Assembly (NCBI RefSeq): GCF_900312815.1
Contig: NZ_OMPE01000009.1
Span: 496,001 to 560,000 of the forward strand
Length of the DNA stretch: 64,000 bases
Source: Aquimarina sp. AU474
GTDB taxonomy: Bacteria; Bacteroidota; Bacteroidia; Flavobacteriales; Flavobacteriaceae
Reading direction: 5' to 3'
Under the pieces are notes generated by a model, which was given only the letters and a program-made list of their open reading frames with translations, made no database searches and was not told the DNA's origin. The position numbers and the translations under genes are program-made. Of the stretch, positions 14,177-23,708 are shown piece after piece; position 1 is the first letter of the stretch; the number at the start of each line of letters is the position of its first letter.

Positions 14177-15390
14177 ATGCCTCTGATAATGGTTACCGGA
14201 TCTACCTTACTCGCTTTCTTAGACGGGAAATAACCCGCCAAAATAGTAGTCAACAATCCGAAAGAAAATCCTAATAAATAATAAATTACTTTGAAATTAA
14301 TGGGGTATGTATCTACAATAATAAAATCTGATGTGTCTAGGGGAGTAATAGAAATCATATAGCTAAGAACGTATCCCAGAACTACTCCAAAGAACGCTCC
14401 TATTAAGCCAATAATCATGGATTGTATCAAGAATATAAATACAATATCCTTGCTTGAGTATCCTATTGTTTTTAGTACAGCTATATCTTTTCTTTTCTGA
14501 ATTACAGTAATATTTAGGATATTATAAATTCCAAACCCTGCAACCAAAAGCAATGCAAAAGAGACCGACCAAGTAAGAATATCACGTACCTTATTGCCAA
14601 TCACAATAGTCTTATTACTGTCTTTCCAGTCTTCGACGATCGTATCTTTAAAATTTTGAGATATCCTGGTTTTAATATCTACATTATCTCGATCCTTTAA
14701 TTTGATATGTACTGCTGTAACAGCATTATCCTGCCCTAATAATTTTTGTAAAGTCTTAGCAGAAAAATACGTACGAACATTATCAATTGTGGTAATCCCA
14801 AAACTAAAAATACCTGCTACCTGTAGTTGTCGACTTTTTCCATTGGGAAGAATCATTTTTAATTCATCACCAACCGAAACCTGAAGTCTTTTGGCCAAAC
14901 TAACTCCTAGTACAATTGCGTTTTCATTGTCAAGACTTTGAAACCCTTTACCTTGGATCAATCTTCTTTCAATTTCTACCATTAAATTTTCCTCACTAGG
15001 AAAAACACCATTGATACTCCCAGGTAATTGCTGGGTATCACTTACCAAAATCGCAGGAGAAATCACTTGATGGGCAAAGGCTTGAATATTCTCTTGATTC
15101 CTTAAAAAAATATCCAGCTCCTCTATGTTTTTCAAACTTAGTATTCTAGTTCCAAAAGTTTTCTTTGCAGAAGTTGTTTTTTGTTCGGGTTTAATAATGA
15201 TATCAGGACTTCCGTTAAAAACAGCATCATCCAAAAAATCATTAACCCCAGTCATAAAATTAATCATAACAATAAACGTAGTAACGCCCAACATCACACC
15301 TAATGTTGCCAGAAAACTTTGCTTTTTCCTGGCAGATAAGTATTGCAATGCAATAAATACGTTAGTTTTATTGAAAATAGATTTTGACAT
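14173..15390 (-). CDS. ABC transporter permease, FtsX/MacB family
   Basis: 405 residues: N-terminal cytoplasmic/membrane segment (LSARKKQSFLATLGVMLGVTTFIVMINFMTGV), a large extracytoplasmic MacB-PCD-like domain (about 50-265), and three C-terminal membrane helices (about 275-400) of the FtsX type, including the RKDIAVLKTIGYSSKDI loop that contacts the ATPase. LolC/LolE-like in length. Forms the transporter with the overlapping ATPase gene. First gene of a three-gene minus-strand operon with DUF393 last. Substrate not determinable. Confidence 0.88.
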   Translation of the reverse strand: MSKSIFNKTNVFIALQYLSARKKQSFLATLGVMLGVTTFIVMINFMTGVNDFLDDAVFNGSPDIIIKPEQKTTSAKKTFGTRILSLKNIEELDIFLRNQENIQAFAHQVISPAILVSDTQQLPGSINGVFPSEENLMVEIERRLIQGKGFQSLDNENAIVLGVSLAKRLQVSVGDELKMILPNGKSRQLQVAGIFSFGITTIDNVRTYFSAKTLQKLLGQDNAVTAVHIKLKDRDNVDIKTRISQNFKDTIVEDWKDSNKTIVIGNKVRDILTWSVSFALLLVAGFGIYNILNITVIQKRKDIAVLKTIGYSSKDIVFIFLIQSMIIGLIGAFFGVVLGYVLSYMISITPLDTSDFIIVDTYPINFKVIYYLLGFSFGLLTTILAGYFPSKKASKVDPVTIIRGI

Positions 15391-15743
15391 ATGTCATAGG
15401 TCGAGAAAATCGATGTTGGATTACAGAAATAAGATGAACTCCCCCTCTAATGGACTAATTTAGCCATTTGTTCTATACCACTATAGATTATGTTGAAATT
15501 TATCTTGCTAAAGAACAATCAAATCATTAATTTTGCACTCAATTAATTTTATATTAATTGTCCTTCCCCCTTTTAATAATTCAGAATACACTCTTAAAAC
15601 CACATTAGAGAAATTTAACCGTCTCTGCCGATACCCCATCTATGTACCTTTTCGCTAGGGTATACTGTTATGTATAGCAGTATATCAATGAGTGTGATGT
15701 ATTGATTTATTAATAAGAAATTACGTTTTAAAACCTTATAGTT
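15391..15743. promoter_or_regulatory. Divergent intergenic region before the FG-GAP repeat protein
   Basis: No gene seen. On the plus strand TAATTTTG at 15538-15545 fits the -7 consensus and would give a 5' leader of about 190 nt for the gene at 15744; no firm -33 element. A short inverted stretch TATACTG...CAGTATA at about 15660-15685 may form a hairpin in that leader. Confidence 0.35.
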
Positions 15744-18700
15744 ATGAAAAAACTATTACTATTATTTTTTCTTTTGGGAAGCCAATTAATTTCTGCTCAG
15801 GCAAGCCATATTAGCTGGGAGTTTAAAGGAGGGCGGCTTCTTAACAATCCCGATGGCACATCTACAGGGCCAGGGCCAGAACCCGCAGGATTAGATGTTG
15901 CTGCTTTACCTAGTACCCCTATCACCTTAGGTCGTCTTAGATCTGCTGTATTAGGAGATCTAGATGGTGATGATGATCTTGATTTTATATCAGGAAGTCA
16001 AGGAGGTACAGTGCATTTTTTTGAAAACACTGGTACTGTAACTGCCCCTAATTGGGTAGCAGCTTCAATCCCTACTTTAGATACTATATGGATTGATAGA
16101 GATCTAACATCAAGAAATCAAAACAGGCCACAATTAGTAGATATCGACGATGATGATGATCTAGATTTGTTAATAGGTACGGATTATGATTATGAAGGTG
16201 ATCGTAATAATGATATTCTATTTTATAGAAATATAGGAACACCAGAAACTCCTGTATTCGAATATATTCCTGATGGACTACCAGGGCTTAATAATCAAGA
16301 AGTTTCAGAATTTCCCGGTTTGGGTTTTGTGGATCTCGATAATGACACAGATCTTGACCTAGTAGCTCTAGGTGGTGACAAATTAACCTATTATAAAAAT
16401 ATTGGTGATAGAGAAAATCCAGTTTTCGAACTCCAATCAGAAGTCGATAGCCCTTGGGATAATGAAGATGCATATACTAATATGGATGTACCAATCCCTG
16501 TTTTTGAAGATTTTGATAAAGACGGAGATTTTGATATGTTTTTTATGATCGATGGGGGATTTGTACGATGGATCGAAAACGTGGGTACCATTACCAATCC
16601 TGACTTTGCATCCTCACCTCAGCAATTATTTAATGGAGAATTAACTGTAGGAGAGATAGGTAGTTTCCCAACTATAGATTTTGGAGATGTTAATGGCGAT
16701 GGACTAAAAGATGCTATTTTAGGTAGTTTTAATGTAGCAAGATTTGCTTGGTTTAGTCAAGTTCCTGTTTGTGTATTACCTGATACACCTACGATATCAT
16801 TTACACCTGTAACATGTGTTGGAGAAACCTCTACAATAACCATTTCTGGCAATCTTAATATCGCCTCAACATGGTCTATTTATACGGATTCTTGTGGCGG
16901 TAATTTACTTGGCACTATCGACACAAATACCGGTACTTTTGAAGTCACTCCAGCTGCACCGGGTACAACGTATTACATAAGAGGAGAAGATGGCGACATA
17001 ACCTGTATAGATGAAACAGTCGCTACGTGTATGACCATTACCATACCGGTAAATGAATTGGATGACCCTTCTTTTAATTATGATAACGCCATATATTGTA
17101 CTGGTGATTCTGATCCCGCTCCTACAATTACAGGATTAACAGGAGGTACATTCTCTAGTACAGCAGGATTAAGTATTAATCCTACTACAGGAAATATTGA
17201 TATTGCTAATAGTACACCAGGGCCATATACTATAACATACACTACCGCCGGAACTTGCCCAAATAGCACTGATACGTCTGTAACTATTGTTGTAACAGAT
17301 GATCCAAACTTTAACTACAATGCCACTTCGTATTGTACTAGTGATACCAATCCAACTCCAACAATTACAGGAACTACGGGCGGAACATTCTCTAGCACCA
17401 CAGGGTTAAGTATTGATCCAGCAAGCGGAACCATTGATATCACCAATAGTACACCAGGACCATACGTAGTAACATATACCACAGCGGGAATCTGCCCAGA
17501 TAGTAGCGATATACCAGTTACTATTATTATGGTAGACAATCCAAGTTTTAACTACAATGCAACTTCGTATTGTACTAGTGATATCAATCCAACTCCAACC
17601 ATTACAGGAACTACGGGCGGTACATTCTCTAGCACTACAGGGTTAAGTATTGATCCGGCAACTGGTACTATTGATATCACAAATAGTACACCAGGACCAT
17701 ACGTAGTAACGTATACCACTGCAGGAATCTGCCCAGATAGTAGTGATATACCAGTTACCATTGTTATGGTAGACGATCCAAACTTTAACTACGATGCAAC
17801 TTCGTATTGTACGAGTGACACCAACCCTACACCAACTATTACTGGAACTGTAGGAGGAACATTCTCTAGTACTACGGGATTAAGTATTGATCCAGCAACT
17901 GGCACTATTGATATCACAAATAGTACACCTGGATCATACACAGTAACCTATACCACCACAGGAATTTGCCCAGATAGCAGTAACGTAGATGTTACTATTG
18001 TTACGGTAGATGATCCTAATTTTAATTATAATGCCACTTCATATTGTAGCAATGATAATAATCCTTCGCCAACCATTATAGGAACTGTAGGAGGAACATT
18101 TTCTAGTACTATTGGATTAAGTATTGATCCGGCAACAGGTACTATTGATATCGCAAATAGCACACCCGGGCCATACGTAATAACGTATACCACTGCAGGA
18201 ATCTGCCCAGATAGCAGTAATGTAGATGTTACTATTGTTACGGTAGATGATCCTAATTTTAATTATGATGCCACTTCATATTGTAGTAATGATAATAATC
18301 CTACGCCAACCATTACGGGTACGACAGGCGGGATATTCTCTAGCACCACAGGGGTAAGTATTGACCAAAACTCTGGTGTAATTGACCTATTACAATCTTC
18401 TGCGGGAGAATATGTAATTACATACACCACCTCTGGGGTTTGTCCAGATAGTAGTACGGTAACCATTACAATATCTGCATTGCCTAATATTGCAATAACA
18501 AATAATTCACCAACTCTTACCGCAAATAGTATTGCAGGAGCTACATATCAATGGATAAATTGTGATTCTGGCGCATCTATTAACGGAGCAACAGATTCAA
18601 CTTTTACGCCTACAGAAAATGGTTTGTATGCGGTAGATGTTACGTTAAATGATTGCACAAATAGGTCGCTGTGTACTACTGTTGACAATATCAATAATGA

Positions 18701-18920
18701 TAATTTATCTACGGTTAAGTTATACCCTAACCCAACTGATGGGATGATAACAGTTACACTTCCTTTAGTAAAGCGGATTATCATATTTAATGACTACGGA
18801 AGAAAAGTATTTGTGACATCAGATACTACTTTTGATATTTCTATACTTAAGTCTGGGCTTTATTTTATGAGGATTGAAACCAATAATGGCCATACTATAA
18901 AGAAGATTATGCGAAATTAA
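15744..18920 (+). CDS. Secreted FG-GAP/VCBS protein with six 79-residue repeats and T9SS sorting tail
   Basis: 1058 residues. Signal peptide MKKLLLLFFLLGSQLISAQA. Residues about 45-340 hold FG-GAP/VCBS-like beta-propeller units with Ca-binding style D-x-D-x-D loops (LGDLDGDDDLDF, VDIDDDDDLDLL, GDVNGDGLKDA). After a linker come six tandem repeats of 79 residues, each beginning DDPxFNYxATSYC-like and containing GGTFSSTTGLSIDP and GPYVVTYTTAGICP, with two Cys each. The last 70 residues (LYPNPTDGMITVTL to IKKIMRN) form a type A T9SS C-terminal sorting domain. Likely an outer-surface or secreted adhesin; ligand unknown. Stands alone between the ABC operon and a convergent operon. Confidence 0.9.
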   Translation: MKKLLLLFFLLGSQLISAQASHISWEFKGGRLLNNPDGTSTGPGPEPAGLDVAALPSTPITLGRLRSAVLGDLDGDDDLDFISGSQGGTVHFFENTGTVTAPNWVAASIPTLDTIWIDRDLTSRNQNRPQLVDIDDDDDLDLLIGTDYDYEGDRNNDILFYRNIGTPETPVFEYIPDGLPGLNNQEVSEFPGLGFVDLDNDTDLDLVALGGDKLTYYKNIGDRENPVFELQSEVDSPWDNEDAYTNMDVPIPVFEDFDKDGDFDMFFMIDGGFVRWIENVGTITNPDFASSPQQLFNGELTVGEIGSFPTIDFGDVNGDGLKDAILGSFNVARFAWFSQVPVCVLPDTPTISFTPVTCVGETSTITISGNLNIASTWSIYTDSCGGNLLGTIDTNTGTFEVTPAAPGTTYYIRGEDGDITCIDETVATCMTITIPVNELDDPSFNYDNAIYCTGDSDPAPTITGLTGGTFSSTAGLSINPTTGNIDIANSTPGPYTITYTTAGTCPNSTDTSVTIVVTDDPNFNYNATSYCTSDTNPTPTITGTTGGTFSSTTGLSIDPASGTIDITNSTPGPYVVTYTTAGICPDSSDIPVTIIMVDNPSFNYNATSYCTSDINPTPTITGTTGGTFSSTTGLSIDPATGTIDITNSTPGPYVVTYTTAGICPDSSDIPVTIVMVDDPNFNYDATSYCTSDTNPTPTITGTVGGTFSSTTGLSIDPATGTIDITNSTPGSYTVTYTTTGICPDSSNVDVTIVTVDDPNFNYNATSYCSNDNNPSPTIIGTVGGTFSSTIGLSIDPATGTIDIANSTPGPYVITYTTAGICPDSSNVDVTIVTVDDPNFNYDATSYCSNDNNPTPTITGTTGGIFSSTTGVSIDQNSGVIDLLQSSAGEYVITYTTSGVCPDSSTVTITISALPNIAITNNSPTLTANSIAGATYQWINCDSGASINGATDSTFTPTENGLYAVDVTLNDCTNRSLCTTVDNINNDNLSTVKLYPNPTDGMITVTLPLVKRIIIFNDYGRKVFVTSDTTFDISILKSGLYFMRIETNNGHTIKKIMRN
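17061..18480 (+). repeat. Six in-frame tandem repeats of 237 bp
   Basis: Repeat starts at 17061, 17298, 17535 and onward every 237 bp. The second to fifth copies are the most alike at DNA level; the first and sixth are more diverged, as expected from unequal crossing-over in the array centre. Confidence 0.85.
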
Positions 18921-18940
18921 ATATCTATCAAAAAAATATT

Positions 18941-18977
18941 AAGAAACCTTCTGTTTTTAATCATTAGAAGGTTTCTT
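18941..18977. terminator. Bidirectional terminator between convergent genes
   Basis: 12-bp perfect stem AAGAAACCTTCT / AGAAGGTTTCTT flanked by A- and T-rich tracts, between the stops of the FG-GAP protein and the TfoX-like gene. Confidence 0.7.
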
Positions 18978-19023
18978 AATTTTTAACAGTCGCTATCTGT
19001 AATATCTTATCAAGAAGCAATTT

Positions 19024-19383
19024 CTATTTCTTTTTGCTACTTTTTGCCAAAGGATTAAAAGTTAAGCATAACTGTATCCAATACTCAAGATCTTTATCCA
19101 GATCAAAACCATCGGGTGTTACAAAAACATAACCTTTCATAGGTCTACCTGTAAAGTCCATTGGGAGACATCCTTCTTTCTTCATAGCCTCATCTACAGC
19201 ATGTACGCCAATCCGGGCCATGAGTAGATCCATCTCTTTCTTTTTATCGAAGTGAATACCACAACACATTTTATTATCTACCATAAAACAAAGTCCGCCC
19301 ATCATTTTTTTCTCATAAAATTTAGCTCTTTTTTCCTTAAAAATCTGACGAATTCTATCCGCGATAAACTCATTATATGCCAT
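19024..19383 (-). CDS. TfoX N-terminal domain-containing protein
   Basis: 119 residues from the ATG at 19383; the longer frame from 19437 would overlap the preceding gene. Contains the TfoX-N pattern: YNEFIADRIRQIF, KKMMGGLCFMVDNKMCCGI, and PMKGYVFV. Many Bacteroidota carry this short single-domain form; it is not shown to regulate competence. The C-terminus is Lys/Ser rich (KSSKKK). Starts 2 nt after the stop of the DUF2461 gene, so it is part of the VOC-DUF2461-TfoX operon. Confidence 0.82.
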   Translation of the reverse strand: MAYNEFIADRIRQIFKEKRAKFYEKKMMGGLCFMVDNKMCCGIHFDKKKEMDLLMARIGVHAVDEAMKKEGCLPMDFTGRPMKGYVFVTPDGFDLDKDLEYWIQLCLTFNPLAKSSKKK

Positions 19384-19385
19384 AC

Positions 19386-20051
19386 TTATTGAATCACTTT
19401 GGTTAAATATTCGTTTACGGGTTGCATTGCTTTCCAATACTTCATCATTTCATTCATCAAAGTAGTACTAGTGATCAAACTCGAACCTTCTTCACCAACA
19501 AAATAGAATTGTTTATGAGCAATTAGCGGTTCTTTTTCGCAAGCTTCTTTCCATTCTTTAGGAATTCTTTTCATGGCCTCTCCTCTAATTTCCCCAAACC
19601 TTTGAACAAAATCTTTATTTTCAATCAATCTTTTAAATTCTTTTGGATCATTTCTGATGCTTGTTCTAATCTTCAATAATTGTTCTTTTGTAGGTCCAAA
19701 GCATCCCCCCATAATGCCAATCATATCAGGCGCGCATCTTATAAATATTCCTGGGATGCTTTTATCTTTTTTTCCTGCTTTGGAAACAAAGGCAGTATAA
19801 TGTAAATTATAAGGTGACTTATCCTTAGAGAATCTAATATCTCTATGTATACGTAGTATACAATCCTTAGGTTCAATTTTCAAGTCAGAATCATACTTTT
19901 GTATTTTGGTAATAAGTGCGTCTACAAAATATGTGAATGGCTCCTTTACACTCGTTTCATATCTTTTCTTGTTTTGATGAAACCAATCTTTATTATTATT
20001 CTTTGCCAACTCTTTAAAAAAACCAATAAAGTCCTTTGTAAAATATTGCAT
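19386..20051 (-). CDS. DUF2461 family protein
   Basis: 221 residues from the ATG at 20051. The open frame continues to a TTG at 20102, but TAGGTTTG (a good -7 box) lies in that extension, so the later start is preferred. Recognised by FIGFFKELAKNNNKDWFH at the N-terminus, ILRIHRDIRFSKDKSPYN and the GGCFGP segment, which mark the TIGR02453/DUF2461 family of unknown function. Middle gene of a three-gene operon; 61 nt after the VOC gene. Confidence 0.85.
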   Translation of the reverse strand: MQYFTKDFIGFFKELAKNNNKDWFHQNKKRYETSVKEPFTYFVDALITKIQKYDSDLKIEPKDCILRIHRDIRFSKDKSPYNLHYTAFVSKAGKKDKSIPGIFIRCAPDMIGIMGGCFGPTKEQLLKIRTSIRNDPKEFKRLIENKDFVQRFGEIRGEAMKRIPKEWKEACEKEPLIAHKQFYFVGEEGSSLITSTTLMNEMMKYWKAMQPVNEYLTKVIQ

Positions 20052-20091
20052 ATCAATATGATTAAAAAAGGTTTGACAATAGTGCATTATC

Positions 20092-20099
20092 AAACCTAA
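20092..20099 (-). promoter_or_regulatory. -7 box upstream of the DUF2461 gene
   Basis: TAGGTTTG on the minus strand matches TAnnTTTG and sits about 40 nt before the chosen start. Confidence 0.4.
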
Positions 20100-20112
20100 C
20101 AAATATAAATTA

Positions 20113-20478
20113 CTATTTCATTGAGTGAAAAGCCACACGATTACCTTCAGTATCCAAAAATATGGCCATAAAACCATTTTCACCTAATGAGGTTTTGGGC
20201 ATGATAATAGTACCCCCTGCCTTTTCTACTCTGGCCAAAGGCACAGACAGATCTTCACCTCCGTTTAAATATGCAAACGTACCTTCTTGGGATGGTTTGT
20301 TTCCATTACCATGAGTAACGCAACCTCCTACACCTCCATCCTTATAAGGAAAGAAAGCCATTTTAAAATCTAGTTCCATAGGTTGTAATTCTGCCTCTAA
20401 AAGATCATTATAAAACTGCACTGCTCTTTCAAAGTTTGTACTTGGTATCTCAAACCAACTAATTGCACTTGACATCAT
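20113..20478 (-). CDS. VOC (glyoxalase/bleomycin-resistance) family protein
   Basis: 121 residues with the beta-alpha-beta-beta-beta vicinal-oxygen-chelate pattern: ISWFEIPSTNFERAVQFYND, GGCVTHGN and FLDTEGNRVAFHS at the end. Subfamily without assigned substrate, often found as a stand-alone protein. A second Met at residue 2 could be the true start. Leads the operon with DUF2461 and TfoX-N genes. Confidence 0.85.
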   Translation of the reverse strand: MMSSAISWFEIPSTNFERAVQFYNDLLEAELQPMELDFKMAFFPYKDGGVGGCVTHGNGNKPSQEGTFAYLNGGEDLSVPLARVEKAGGTIIMPKTSLGENGFMAIFLDTEGNRVAFHSMK

Positions 20479-20540
20479 ATTTTTTGTTTTTTGATTTATA
20501 ATTACTCAAAGATACTTTATAGCATTAATCAAAAAAATTA

Positions 20541-20548
20541 TATTTTTG
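20541..20548 (+). promoter_or_regulatory. -7 box of the gene at 20569
   Basis: TATTTTTG fits TAnnTTTG; a TTTA about 21 nt upstream could serve as the -33 element. Start site expected about 15 nt before the ATG. Confidence 0.5.
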
Positions 20549-20568
20549 AAAAAACATAGGATTCTAAA

Positions 20569-21960
20569 ATGAAAAAAAATGAAGAGCTCTTTTATTTAAT
20601 CAAGTCGTTATCCAAAAGTGAAAAACGTTATTTTAAACTCAGTGTACAAGGAAGTGAATCCGCAGAGTATCTTCATTTATTTGATGCCATCGAAGCACAA
20701 AAAACATATAATGAATCCGAAATTAAATTATTTTTTAAAGACAAAGCCTTCGTTAATCAATTAACTACCATAAAAAACTATTTAAAACACCGTATTCTTC
20801 AATCCTTACGAAACTATCATTCTAAAATTTCGAAGAATGCCGAGCTTACTGACATTATTCGTAATGTTGAAATTCTATTTCACAAAGGTCAATACGCAAT
20901 TTGCGAAAGCGAACTGAAGAGGGCCGAAAAAAAAGCAACGAACTTTCAACAAGACACCCTCTTATTTCATATCCAAGATTGGAAAAGAAAAGTGCATCAG
21001 GCTTTATATCCACAAGATTTTGAGGCTTTAAAAAGCATTATTCAAAATCAAAAAAATACGCTTAAGGCTACGAATGAATACATTGATCTACTCTTAGCCA
21101 ACATAGATCCCGGGCAATTCTCTCTTTCACACAAAAAAAGTGTTTCGTTACAAAATAAAACCTTGAAAACTCTACATAAATATAGAAAATTATTAATCTC
21201 TAAGGATCATAATAAAGCGAAACGAAGCTTAGAAGAACTTATAAAAGAGTGGGAACAACAGCCAGAATTACTTAAAGAGTTTTTTGCTATGTATTTTTCG
21301 GTATGCAATAATCTCTTAGGGTTCTTAGTTTTTAAAAAACAGTACAAAGAGGCTTTTGTTAGAATTTTATTAATCAAACAACGAGCACAAAAAATTGATA
21401 CCGTTTCTGCATCACTAATCAAAGAAAAACTAAGGTTATACAATATAGAATTAGAGATACACAGGAACCTTAAAGAGCTACATACTACTCACGAGGTTGT
21501 CGAGGAGATTTTGGAATTCATTAATCTTCATAAAATATTGGTTCCTGGTAATTACAAATTATCTTTCAACTTTCAGTTTGCAGTCATTTATTTCCTAAAA
21601 AAAGATAACAAAAAAGCACTGCGATGGATAAATGATATTTTAAATCATCAACACAAAAAGGACAGAAAGGATTTGATTATTTATACGCATTGGTTAAACC
21701 TATTGGTACATTACGAATTGGGTAATGGTTTTACATTAAGATATCTAATTGATACCATGAAAAAATATTTAAAAAAGCAAAAAAACATAGATTCCTATGA
21801 AAAGATGCTTTTGAAATTTTTATCCAAAACGGTAACCTATTCGCTATCTGAGAAAAGAATTGCTTTTGATGGCTTAAAAGAGCAACTCATGGCACACCCT
21901 ATCCCCGATCAAGTTTTAGGGTACATTGATTTTAATGAATGGATAAATAGAAAGCATTAA
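20569..21960 (+). CDS. Hypothetical all-helical protein (flavobacterial family)
   Basis: 463 residues, Lys-rich and predicted almost entirely helical, no signal peptide or membrane segment. The opening MKKNEELFYLIKSLSKSEKRYFKL is a pattern I associate with a conserved Bacteroidota family without assigned function; the middle has TPR-like helical pairs. Monocistronic, convergent with the two-component genes. A cytoplasmic scaffold or regulator is possible but nothing in the sequence proves it. Confidence 0.7.
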   Translation: MKKNEELFYLIKSLSKSEKRYFKLSVQGSESAEYLHLFDAIEAQKTYNESEIKLFFKDKAFVNQLTTIKNYLKHRILQSLRNYHSKISKNAELTDIIRNVEILFHKGQYAICESELKRAEKKATNFQQDTLLFHIQDWKRKVHQALYPQDFEALKSIIQNQKNTLKATNEYIDLLLANIDPGQFSLSHKKSVSLQNKTLKTLHKYRKLLISKDHNKAKRSLEELIKEWEQQPELLKEFFAMYFSVCNNLLGFLVFKKQYKEAFVRILLIKQRAQKIDTVSASLIKEKLRLYNIELEIHRNLKELHTTHEVVEEILEFINLHKILVPGNYKLSFNFQFAVIYFLKKDNKKALRWINDILNHQHKKDRKDLIIYTHWLNLLVHYELGNGFTLRYLIDTMKKYLKKQKNIDSYEKMLLKFLSKTVTYSLSEKRIAFDGLKEQLMAHPIPDQVLGYIDFNEWINRKH

Positions 21961-21970
21961 TAGTAAATAG

Positions 21971-22678
21971 TTATCCTTTTTGTCTTCTAGAAAGCATAGA
22001 AAGAAAACCTTCTTTATACGTATTTCCTATTGAAAGTTGTTTATTAGAAACCTCTACATAATCATTACCATATGCCTTGATTTTATCAAAGGCTACAATA
22101 TATGATTTATGAATACGGGCAAATTGATCTGTAGGAAGCAAATTCTGTAAATCTATAAGTTTATGGTATACCACAAAATGCTTGTCATACAGATGAATCT
22201 TTACATAATTACTTAGTCCTTCAATATATATGATATCTATATAATCTATTCTAATATTCTTACGGTCAACCTTAAAATATTCGTATGTTTTTTTACATAC
22301 TTTGGTTTCCAAAACATGGGGCTCATTTGTACGACTCACCTTATTTACTGCCTTCAAAAATCGTTCGAATGAAAAAGGTTTTAATAAGTAATCAACTACA
22401 TCCAACTCATACCCTTCTAGGGCAAACTCTCTATACGCAGTTGTAATAATTGTAGCCGGTGGGTTACTTAGGGTTTTTAAAAAACTTAAACCACTAATTT
22501 TTGGCATTTCAATATCCAAAAACAAGATATCAATTGGATTTTCTTGCAGGACTTTAAGCGCTTCCATTGCATTATCACATATCTCAAAAACTTCTAGATC
22601 AGGTGTGTCTTCAATAAACCCTTTCACAATATTTTGTGCGATAGGTTCGTCATCAACTATTAGACATTTAAGCTTCAT
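21971..22678 (-). CDS. LytTR-family response regulator
   Basis: 235 residues: receiver domain (1-120) with acidic pair at 9-10, phosphoacceptor Asp55 in LFLDIEMPKISG, and conserved TTAYREFA and DYLLKPFS; then a LytTR DNA-binding domain (about 135-232) with KVDRKNIRIDYIDIIYIEG and FARIHKSYIVA. The start overlaps the end of the kinase gene by 11 nt, so the pair is coupled. Target genes unknown; LytTR regulators usually bind direct repeats near their targets. Confidence 0.93.
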   Translation of the reverse strand: MKLKCLIVDDEPIAQNIVKGFIEDTPDLEVFEICDNAMEALKVLQENPIDILFLDIEMPKISGLSFLKTLSNPPATIITTAYREFALEGYELDVVDYLLKPFSFERFLKAVNKVSRTNEPHVLETKVCKKTYEYFKVDRKNIRIDYIDIIYIEGLSNYVKIHLYDKHFVVYHKLIDLQNLLPTDQFARIHKSYIVAFDKIKAYGNDYVEVSNKQLSIGNTYKEGFLSMLSRRQKG

Positions 22679-23708
22679 CTTGAAGTAATTTAATAGTTAA
22701 GTTAACAATAAAAGCATCTTCTGTTTTGTTAATTTCTAAATTTTTACGCTTGCCATATAATAAATCTAGTCTACGACAAATGTTCTGAAGACCTAAGCCC
22801 CCATTACTATTTTCATCTTCTTTTTTAGAGATACTGTTCTGTGTAGTAAAAAACAACTCTTCTTTAGATACATTGATGGTGACTTTAATCCACCCCTTTT
22901 TAACCTCATTTTTAAGACCATGTTTAAAGGCATTCTCAATAAACGGCACTAGAATCAAAGGTGGTATTTTTACGCTTTCGATATCCCCTTTTACTACATA
23001 CTCAATCTCTACTCTTTTTTCATAGCGCTCCTTCTCTAAAGCAATTATATTTTCTATGAGCTTTAGCTCTTTTGTTAATGGCACCTCATTGGTATTCGAT
23101 TCATAAAGCGTATAGCTCAAAATATCAGATAACTTTAAAATGAGGCTTGGTGTTTTTTCAGATTTTTCTAGTGCGAGTCCATAAATACTGTTTAATGTAT
23201 TGAATAGAAAATGAGGATTAGTTTGAGATCTTAAAAACTTCAATTCTGCACTTGTTTTTTCTTGGATTAGTACTTCGGTTTCTCTTCGTTGCCTGTACCA
23301 ATCCATGAACAATTTAAAACCTGTAGTAAATGCTACAGGAGATACAATAATAAGTACAGCCTGAATTAATTTGGCAAAACGTAGCGGTTCGATTTTCTGG
23401 CCCTGCATCCATTGAGGAAAAAAATTAGGATATCCCCAATACAACATAAAATACCTGTGACCAATTGCTACTATTAATAAAATTAATACCAAAATTAAAA
23501 AATACTGTAGCAATTTATTCTTGTACAAAAACCTTGGAATAAGTACAAACCAATTTATATACACCACAATAAGTCGAGAAGGTAAAAAAAGCAACTCATA
23601 CACCAAAGCATCCTTAAAAGAATCCATATATCCCCATTCTGAGATTGTAAATGACCCTGTGACCACAATCCAAAACAAGATATGATATGTAATTTGTTTG
23701 ATACTCAA
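22668..23708 (-). CDS. LytS/YehU-type sensor histidine kinase
   Basis: 346 residues: four membrane helices in the first 140 residues, then a His_kinase domain with the phosphoacceptor motif SQTNPHFLFNTLNSIYG (His at about 162) and a HATPase region with PPLILVPFIENAFKHGLK and GGLGLQNICRRL. No large extracytoplasmic sensor domain, so the membrane helices themselves probably sense the signal. Paired with the overlapping LytTR response regulator. Confidence 0.93.
   Translation of the reverse strand: MSIKQITYHILFWIVVTGSFTISEWGYMDSFKDALVYELLFLPSRLIVVYINWFVLIPRFLYKNKLLQYFLILVLILLIVAIGHRYFMLYWGYPNFFPQWMQGQKIEPLRFAKLIQAVLIIVSPVAFTTGFKLFMDWYRQRRETEVLIQEKTSAELKFLRSQTNPHFLFNTLNSIYGLALEKSEKTPSLILKLSDILSYTLYESNTNEVPLTKELKLIENIIALEKERYEKRVEIEYVVKGDIESVKIPPLILVPFIENAFKHGLKNEVKKGWIKVTINVSKEELFFTTQNSISKKEDENSNGGLGLQNICRRLDLLYGKRKNLEINKTEDAFIVNLTIKLLQDEA

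Noticed and set aside
13508..15390. LanT-type bacteriocin exporter
   Set aside because: No C39 peptidase domain and no fused membrane domain; it is a LolD/FtsX-type pair.
17061..18480. Regular repeats as a CRISPR array
   Set aside because: Period is 237 bp, in frame and coding, with no spacers and no cas genes.
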